From Holophagales bacterium UBA5066 (GTDB lineage: Bacteria > Acidobacteriota > Thermoanaerobaculia > UBA5066): DNA of 9,423 nucleotides. This document shows, one piece after another, positions 5,600 through 9,423 of the stretch (its first letter is position 1; every line of letters begins with the position of its first letter). The position numbers and the translations under genes were made by a program. The stretch covers positions 1 to 9,423 of the forward strand of contig DIAY01000269.1 in assembly GCA_002414905.1 (NCBI GenBank). The letters run 5' to 3'. Below the pieces are notes generated by a model. It was not told the DNA's origin. It did no database searches and saw nothing but the letters and a program-made list of their open reading frames with translations.

Positions 5600-6042
5600 C
5601 GCGCGGCTACCGTCCGACCCTGCCTGCCAGGCTTGGCAAGAAGTCGAGCTTCATCCTTCGCGGAGACAATCCCGCGCCGACGCGCCTGGAGGATCCCTTG
5701 TCGCACGAGGTTGGAGGCGACGTCGGCCTCGATGCAGTCTCGAAGGGTCCGGAGTGGCGCTGTGACGGGCACCGCCGAGTAGCTGGCGCGGTCACCTTCG
5801 CCGACGTCGGCGAAGTGAAGTACGAGACCGGCTGGGACTCGGAGCCGACGCCTGCGCCACCTCGGGGGCACCGTCAGGTGGACCTTTCCGGAAAGGGCGT
5901 CGGAGAGGTCGTGGAGCGCAAGGGCCGTCTCATGGGAAAACACCCCGACCTGCCCGGTCCAAAGCCAGAGAACGATGAGGACCTCGTGTTCGCCGGCCGG
6001 GAAGTGGACGACGCGATAAATACCGCGTCGCACGCGCACCAT
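5596..6042 (-). CDS. abiEi: AbiEi-type antitoxin (transcriptional repressor), N-terminus without a normal start codon
   Basis: From the ATG at 6042 the product has 148 residues: KMVRVRRGIYRVVHFP closes the winged-helix domain, followed by FSHETALALHDLSD, KVHLTVPPRWRRRRLRVP and an APLRTLRDCIEADV segment, all typical of AbiEi antitoxins. However, the same frame upstream (6180-6043) encodes the missing N-terminal part of the family: DGLFAVAQAQSGTFTTAQAA and SGYSRPLLHKYLATG, which is the helix-turn-helix. No ATG, GTG or TTG exists in that stretch back to a TGA at 6249-6247. The full-length antitoxin (about 194 residues) therefore cannot start conventionally, while the ATG at 6042 would omit the DNA-binding helices. 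Known AbiEi proteins repress their operon and antagonise AbiEii. Here the toxin partner is also broken, so the locus looks inactive. Confidence 0.75.
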   Translation of the reverse strand: MVRVRRGIYRVVHFPAGEHEVLIVLWLWTGQVGVFSHETALALHDLSDALSGKVHLTVPPRWRRRRLRVPAGLVLHFADVGEGDRASYSAVPVTAPLRTLRDCIEADVASNLVRQGILQARRRGIVSAKDEARLLAKPGRQGRTVAAR

Positions 6043-6180
6043 CTTCCCCGTCGCCAGGTACTTATGGAGGAGTGGACGCGAATAGCCCGACCGGGCGGCC
6101 TGAGCCGTCGTGAAGGTGCCGCTCTGGGCCTGCGCGACAGCGAAGAGCCCATCCGAATCAGGAGGGTCGAGTCCTGGGAC
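6043..6180 (-). pseudogene. abiEi: Untranslated or start-less N-terminal part of abiEi (winged helix)
   Basis: In frame with the AbiEi body, these 46 codons read from V-P-G-L-D-P-P through GTFTTAQAARSGYSRPLLHK to the ATG at 6042. They overlap the end of doc (TGA at 6160-6158) in another frame. The start was probably lost when doc and abiE were joined. Confidence 0.65.
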
Positions 6181-6553
6181 GGATGTGTACGTCGACCCAC
6201 CGGAGGAGCCCCTCGCGAGAGAGTGAGCCGCCCGCCAGGGCGAGAATCAGCTCCTCCTGCTCGGAGACCGGGGCCGAAAGGTCGAAACCGTTGAGGACGA
6301 GAAACGTCTCCATCGCCGCATGGCCCACCCGCTTGTTGCCGTCCACGAACGGGTGATTGAGCACGAGGGAGAAGCAGAGGGCGGTGGGCTTTTCCGCCAC
6401 GCCCGGGTAGAGGTCCGAGCCAGCGAACGTCGCCTGCGGTTGCGCGATCGCCGACTCGAGGCCGCCCAGATCACGAATGCCCGAGGAACCGCCGGACTGA
6501 GCGATCACCATGCGATGGAGGTAGAGCACCTCCGCGATGGTGAGATACCGCAT
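6158..6553 (-). CDS. doc: Doc toxin (death-on-curing, Fic fold)
   Basis: A 131-residue protein beginning MRYLTIAEVLYLHRMVIAQSG, the usual Doc start, followed by GIRDLGGLESAIAQPQATFAG (residues 25-45). The active-site motif HPFVDGNKRVGHA covers residues 67-79, with His67, Asp71, Asn73, Lys74 and Arg75. The GNKR form is that of Doc, which acts as a kinase; P1 Doc phosphorylates elongation factor Tu and stops translation, while classical Fic proteins (GNGR) transfer AMP. All key residues are present, so it should be active. The ATG overlaps the last base of the antitoxin stop (TGATG), so both are translated together. The C-terminal tail (HIRPRTRPS) overlaps the abiEi N-terminal frame. Confidence 0.93.
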   Translation of the reverse strand: MRYLTIAEVLYLHRMVIAQSGGSSGIRDLGGLESAIAQPQATFAGSDLYPGVAEKPTALCFSLVLNHPFVDGNKRVGHAAMETFLVLNGFDLSAPVSEQEELILALAGGSLSREGLLRWVDVHIRPRTRPS

Positions 6554-6750
6554 CAGGAGAGTCGCTGGTACAGCTCGGCGTTCTTCTCGATGACGTGACG
6601 TGCCGCGGACAGGAAAGCCTCGTCTCGACCCTCAATCAGGTCGATAACCGCGGCGCGGAGGAGGTCCTCCGGAGTCACACCCAGCTTCTGCGCCTCGAGC
6701 GCGAAATGTTCGGCCTGGGCATCGGTGAGGCGTACGGTCAGACTCGTCAC
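6553..6750 (-). CDS. Ribbon-helix-helix-like antitoxin of Doc
   Basis: A 65-residue protein starting at GTG 6750. Residues 1-40 fit a ribbon-helix-helix DNA-binding fold: a short strand (SLTVRLTD), helix (AQAEHFALEAQKLG) and second helix (TPEDLLRAAVIDLIEG). The C-terminal helix (AFLSAARHVIEKNAELYQRLS) is the toxin-binding tail commonly seen in antitoxins of Doc-type toxins of this group; it is not the Phd/YefM fold. It ends in TGATG overlapping doc. No Shine-Dalgarno sequence is evident, and a TAGAAT -10-like hexamer lies only 6 bp upstream, suggesting a leaderless mRNA. It should neutralise Doc and repress the operon. Confidence 0.82.
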   Translation of the reverse strand: MTSLTVRLTDAQAEHFALEAQKLGVTPEDLLRAAVIDLIEGRDEAFLSAARHVIEKNAELYQRLS

Positions 6751-6756
6751 GACACG

Positions 6757-6762
6757 ATTCTA
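6757..6762 (-). promoter_or_regulatory. Candidate -10 element of the antitoxin/doc operon
   Basis: TAGAAT on the minus strand (5 of 6 bases of the consensus) ends 6 bp before the GTG at 6750. Transcription would then begin at or next to the start codon. I find no clear -35 hexamer 16-18 bp upstream. Confidence 0.3.
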
Positions 6763-6870
6763 GCGCCCCGATCCCTGTCGACCGGCCTGCCTCGCCGACC
6801 TGAAACCGGAGCCGCCGCCAACGCCAGTCCCGGAATCCCGGAGGCCTCGATCCCCACCGCCCCCACGGCC

Positions 6871-7039
6871 TCCCCAATCTCCCCCTCGCTCGTGAACAGC
6901 CAGAGATCCTCCCCTTCCTCCCGTTCCATCCCCGCCGCGTGCAGCGCGCCGGCGTCGAACTCCATCGTCCGGTCTCCCCCGCCCTCCACGACGCCCCAGA
7001 CGAGGAGCGGGCCGGCGAGCTGCTCGCGCAGGGCAGCGC
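6871..7039. repeat. Long direct repeat, copy A
   Basis: This 169-bp segment matches 9255-9423 without gaps at a constant offset of 2384 bp, with 9 mismatches (about 95% identity). It lies upstream of the AbiEi-like/nucleotidyltransferase module. Confidence 0.93.
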
Positions 7040-7251
7040 GACAGGACGACTCCGTGGCGCTCGAGGGCGCGGGCGCAGGGAGCGCCCAGCGGTGGAGCTG
7101 GCGGAGCGTGATTGGCTCGGACGACGAATATCGGCGCCGGGTCGAGCGGCCTGCGCAGCGCCGTCCGGGCGAGCCCCGAGGATCCCGGCCGGGGCCACCT
7201 GTGCCTCGCTCCGCGTCAGGCGCGGCGAAACGTCGAAAAGGCTTCGTCTTC

Positions 7252-7280
7252 TTGTCCTTTATGTTGCCTCAGGGTATGCT
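7252..7280 (+). promoter_or_regulatory. Candidate promoter of the AbiEi-like/nucleotidyltransferase operon
   Basis: TTGTCC (7252-7257) and TATGCT (7275-7280) are 17 bp apart, each matching 4 of 6 consensus bases. If correct, transcription would start near 7287, downstream of the ATGs at 7261 and 7276, making the GTG at 7291 the usable start on a nearly leaderless mRNA. Prediction by eye. Confidence 0.4.
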
Positions 7281-8343
7281 GTTGCACGTAGTGCGCAACA
7301 CGCATTTCTCGGACAACGCACTGGGAATCGCAGCGATCGAAGAGCTCCAGCGTCGGCTTCCGACAGGATGGAAGGTCGGCGCACCTCGACGATCCATTTC
7401 GCCCCCTGATGGCGCTGTCGATCTGCGAGGGCCGGACGGCATTCGTACCCGGGTCCTTCTCGAGGCGAAGGCGCGGCTCGATCCGAAAGGCGTCTACGCT
7501 GTCGCCGCACTCGCGCGTCAGGTTGGCGCTGATGGGCTTTTCGTCATCGTCTCGCCGTACCTGAGCCCGAGCACGCGGGAACGCCTCAGGGCTGCGGAGA
7601 TCAGCCACCTCGATCTGACGGGCAACGCTCGCATCGTAGTCCCCAAACCCGGCCTCTACATCGAGACGACCGGCGCCACGGTAGAGCCGAACCGCAGCCT
7701 TCGGCCCGCCCGCTCGCTCCGTGGACCGAAGGCGGGGCGCATCGTCCGGGCTCTCGCCGACAGGAAGCGCCCTCCCGGGGTTCGGGAGCTTGCCGCGATC
7801 GCCGGAATCAACGCCGGCTACGTCTCGCGAGTCCTCTCCTTCCTCGACTCGGAAGCACTCATTCGGCGGACGGGACGAGGGCGCATCGAGACCGTCGACT
7901 GGCTCGGGCTGCTCCGGCGCTGGGCCAGGGAGGCGCCGCTCGAGTCCCGTGGCGAGGTCCGTTCGTACCTCGACCCTCGTGGGCTCAAGGCGTTCCTCGA
8001 GAGGCTCGGGAAGGCCCGCGAGCCGTACGCCGTCACGGGGGCTCTCGCCGCCGCACGCTTTGCCCCCGTCGCTCCCCCTCGACTCGCGATCGTGTGGATG
8101 CGGCGAGGCGAGGCGGCGGCCCCGAGCCTGGGGCTTCGCCCGGCAGACTCAGGCGCGAACGTCCTCCTCGTGAATCCGACGGATGAGCTCGTGTTCGAAG
8201 GCGCTACGGAGGATCGCGGAGTCCGCTATGCCGCTCCGAGCCAGGTCGCCGCCGACCTCCTGACGAGCCCGGGACGCGGCCCAGCCGAAGGCGAAGCCCT
8301 CCTAGAGTGGATGCGCGAAAACGAGGATTCCTGGCGTGGATGA
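7261..8343 (+). CDS. AbiEi-like winged-helix regulator/antitoxin with PD-(D/E)XK-like N-terminal domain
   Basis: From the ATG at 7261 the product has 360 residues; the GTG at 7291 (350 residues) is also plausible, and the frame is open upstream to 6595 without coding character. Residues about 20-135 resemble a restriction-endonuclease-like fold: an N-terminal helix (IAAIEELQRRLP), Asp54 in AVDLRG, then VLLEAKARL with Glu68-x-Lys70, and an alpha/beta pattern (GLFVIVSPYLS, ARIVVPKPGLYIE). Residues 157-205 are a winged helix (AGRIVRALADRKRPP, VRELAAIAGINAGYVSRVLSFL, EALIRRTGRGRIE). The C-terminal part (YAVTGALAAARF, LAIVWMRR, NVLLVNPTDELVFEG) resembles the AbiEi C-terminal domain. It overlaps the downstream nucleotidyltransferase by 8 bp, so it is probably its antitoxin and autorepressor. 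Whether the D...E-x-K residues are catalytic is not known. Confidence 0.82.
   Translation: MLPQGMLLHVVRNTHFSDNALGIAAIEELQRRLPTGWKVGAPRRSISPPDGAVDLRGPDGIRTRVLLEAKARLDPKGVYAVAALARQVGADGLFVIVSPYLSPSTRERLRAAEISHLDLTGNARIVVPKPGLYIETTGATVEPNRSLRPARSLRGPKAGRIVRALADRKRPPGVRELAAIAGINAGYVSRVLSFLDSEALIRRTGRGRIETVDWLGLLRRWAREAPLESRGEVRSYLDPRGLKAFLERLGKAREPYAVTGALAAARFAPVAPPRLAIVWMRRGEAAAPSLGLRPADSGANVLLVNPTDELVFEGATEDRGVRYAAPSQVAADLLTSPGRGPAEGEALLEWMRENEDSWRG
7276..7305. promoter_or_regulatory. Palindrome overlapping the -10 element, candidate operator
   Basis: The left arm ATGC-TGTTGC (7276-7285) pairs with GCAACA-C-GCAT (7295-7305): 10 pairs with one unpaired base, around a 9-base centre. ATGTTGC also occurs at 7261-7267. 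The palindrome covers the candidate -10 and start site, where a repressor would block transcription. Confidence 0.4.
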
Positions 8344-9163
8344 GCTCTACATCCTCGCTCGCCGTGTCCTCCTCGACGCGCTCGAGGCGCTCGGTGATCA
8401 CCGAAAAGCGCTCGTCCTCGTCGGCGCGCAGGCCGTCTATCTGAGGGTCGGCGAGGGTGATCTCGCCGTGGCCCCGTACACGACCGACGGTGATCTCGCG
8501 CTCGACCCGTCGCTCCTCGGTCCGATTCCGCCTCTCGAGAAAGCCCTCGTCGATGCGGGCTTTGCGCCGACATCCGACCAGTCCATCGGAGTCTGGATTA
8601 CGAAACGCCCGACGGCCCATGGACCCGATACGGAAGTCGCAATCGACCTGCTCGTACCGGAGGGCGTGAGCCCAGGGAAGGGACGCCGAGCCGCGAAGCT
8701 CGCGGGACACGACGCGCGGGCAGCGCGCAAGGTACGAGGCCTCGAAGGAGCGCTCGTCGACGCCGAGATCCTGCGGATCGGGGCGCTCGAGTCCGGCGAT
8801 GAACGGACGATCGACGTTCGGGTCGCCGGTCCCGCGGCGCTCGTTCTGGCCAAGGTCCACAAGATCGCCGATCGGAGCGGCACCGATCGGAAGAGCGACA
8901 AGGACGCCCTCGACGTCCTGCGTCTCCTCAGAGGGACCTCCGGGGACGATCTCGCCCGGAGATATCAGAAGCTCCTTGTCGACGCCCGCTCAGAAGCCGT
9001 GGCAAGAGCCGGCCTCGCGCTACTCGACTCCCAGTTCGGCAGGAGGTTCGGATCCGGCATCGAGATGGCAGTCCGGTCCGCGGGTGCCCTTGCGGACGCC
9101 GACGAGATCGCGGCCTCCTGCGAAGCGCTCGCCGGTGACCTGCTCAAGTCACTCCGCGCCTGA
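8336..9163 (+). CDS. Nucleotidyltransferase, probable toxin partner of the AbiEi-like protein
   Basis: The product has 275 residues from GTG 8336, which overlaps the end of the preceding gene by 8 bp, indicating translational coupling. Nucleotidyltransferase motifs: the LVLVGAQAVYLR loop (Gly30-Ala31 instead of Gly-Gly or Gly-Ser), the metal-binding D-x-D at 51 and 53 (TTDGDLALD), and a third acidic residue at Asp104 (VAIDLLVP). The C-terminal half has ALVLAKVHKIADR (residues 168-180) and KDALDVLRLLRG (189-200), the helical motif found after the catalytic core in AbiEii-related proteins. The core appears complete. It would transfer a nucleotide to an unknown target, controlled by its neighbour; this is inferred from family and gene order. 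No Shine-Dalgarno sequence is needed if coupled. Confidence 0.83.
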   Translation: MDELYILARRVLLDALEALGDHRKALVLVGAQAVYLRVGEGDLAVAPYTTDGDLALDPSLLGPIPPLEKALVDAGFAPTSDQSIGVWITKRPTAHGPDTEVAIDLLVPEGVSPGKGRRAAKLAGHDARAARKVRGLEGALVDAEILRIGALESGDERTIDVRVAGPAALVLAKVHKIADRSGTDRKSDKDALDVLRLLRGTSGDDLARRYQKLLVDARSEAVARAGLALLDSQFGRRFGSGIEMAVRSAGALADADEIAASCEALAGDLLKSLRA

Positions 9164-9177
9164 ATCGAGCTGGCTCG

Positions 9178-9189
9178 GGCGGATCCGCC
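9178..9189. other. Perfect 12-bp palindrome downstream of the nucleotidyltransferase
   Basis: GGCGGATCCGCC lies 14 bp after the stop codon. It has no loop or T-run, so it is not a standard terminator; it may be chance in GC-rich DNA. The stretch 9164-9254 otherwise shows nothing recognisable. Confidence 0.25.
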
Positions 9190-9254
9190 ACAGGATCGAC
9201 CGCTTCGGCCGATTCAAGCCGTGGCGTCGACCAGGCCCACAACCCCCAAGCGCT

Positions 9255-9423
9255 TCCCCGATCTCCCCCTCGCTCGTGAACAGCCAGAGGTCCTCCCCTT
9301 CCTCCCGTTCCATCGCCGCCGCGCGCAGCGCACCGGCGTCGAACTCCTTCGTCCGGTCTCCCCCGCCCTCCACGACGCCCCAGACGAGGAGCGGGCCGGG
9401 GAGCTGTTCGCGCAGGGCGGCGC
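9255..9423. repeat. Long direct repeat, copy B (runs off the window end)
   Basis: Matches 6871-7039 over 169 bp with 9 mismatches and no gaps. On the minus strand it keeps the same reading frame as copy A (EFDAGALRAAAMEREEGED), but the homology stops near 9255, where copy A continues. The total length of the repeat is unknown because the window ends inside it. Confidence 0.93.

Larger units (their letters stand above)
6747..7118 (-). pseudogene. Unrecognised coding-like fragment containing the upstream copy of the long repeat
   Basis: This 123-codon minus frame has no clear start. It reads EPITLRQLHRWALPAPAP, then LREQLAGPLLVWGVVEGGG, EFDAGAL and MEREEGEDLWLFTSEGEIGE, looking like a real protein, and ends in a TGA that overlaps the GTG of the antitoxin gene. 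The second copy near 9255-9423 keeps the same frame, and 5 of the 9 base differences are silent third-position changes, which mildly supports coding origin. The part after LALAAAPV has less typical codons and is probably not conserved. I do not recognise the family. No other gene is seen between 6751 and 7260. Confidence 0.35.

Noticed and set aside
5578..6294. Plus-strand frame of 238 codons
   Set aside because: It is antisense to abiEi and the end of doc, both of which show family sequence; its composition is that of a shadow frame.
6595..7260. Upstream extension of the AbiEi-like gene (582-residue version)
   Set aside because: The extra 222 residues are Ser/Pro/Arg-rich without domains, cross the antitoxin gene and the repeat in antisense, and the candidate promoter lies at their end. 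The gene more likely starts at 7261 or 7291.

Overview
The window is high-GC DNA (coding frames rich in G/C at third positions) with Shine-Dalgarno sequences and a Sec-type signal peptide, so a high-GC environmental bacterium, probably Gram-negative. The AbiE-like protein sequences resemble those I associate with Myxococcota, Acidobacteriota or related soil phyla, but this placement is only a guess. I see no rRNA, tRNA, CRISPR array, integrase or transposase.

Layout. 1-465 is the 3' part of a nucleotidyltransferase gene cut by the window edge. 622-1353 encodes an exported protein of unknown function and 1497-1709 a 70-residue four-cysteine zinc-ribbon protein, both on +. From 1769 to 6750 every gene is on -: a small cupin (1769-2113), an unrecognised 131-residue protein (2189-2584), a 72-residue antitoxin-like protein (2604-2822), a nucleotidyltransferase toxin with its winged-helix partner (2941-4148), a fragment that looks like McrC (about 4150-4368), a frameshifted phage Gp37/Gp68-type (DUF5131) gene (4412-5154), a possible antitoxin remnant (5229-5317), a broken abiEi/abiEii pair (5318-6180), and a Doc (Fic-fold) toxin with a ribbon-helix-helix-like antitoxin (6158-6750). 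On + again, 7261-9163 holds a two-gene module: an AbiEi-like winged-helix protein with a PD-(D/E)XK-like N-terminal domain, and a nucleotidyltransferase.

How it fits together. This is a defence/toxin-antitoxin island. Four separate loci encode minimal nucleotidyltransferases of the AbiEii/MenT type; two are intact with overlapping antitoxin-toxin genes (4 and 8 bp), one runs off the edge, and one has lost its catalytic core by internal deletion. Several elements are decaying: abiEii has an in-frame internal deletion, abiEi has no normal start codon, the DUF5131 gene lacks one base, and mcrC is a stub. The 7261-9163 module is flanked by two direct repeats of 169 bp (6871-7039 and 9255-9423; 9 mismatches, no gaps), so it may behave as a recombinable cassette. 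Three of the modules have candidate promoters lying so close to the start codon that the mRNAs would be almost leaderless, and two of these have a palindrome placed where an autoregulatory operator would sit. I cannot prove a new system, but the nuclease-like AbiEi variant, the unknown 131-residue protein and the repeat-flanked module are the best candidates.
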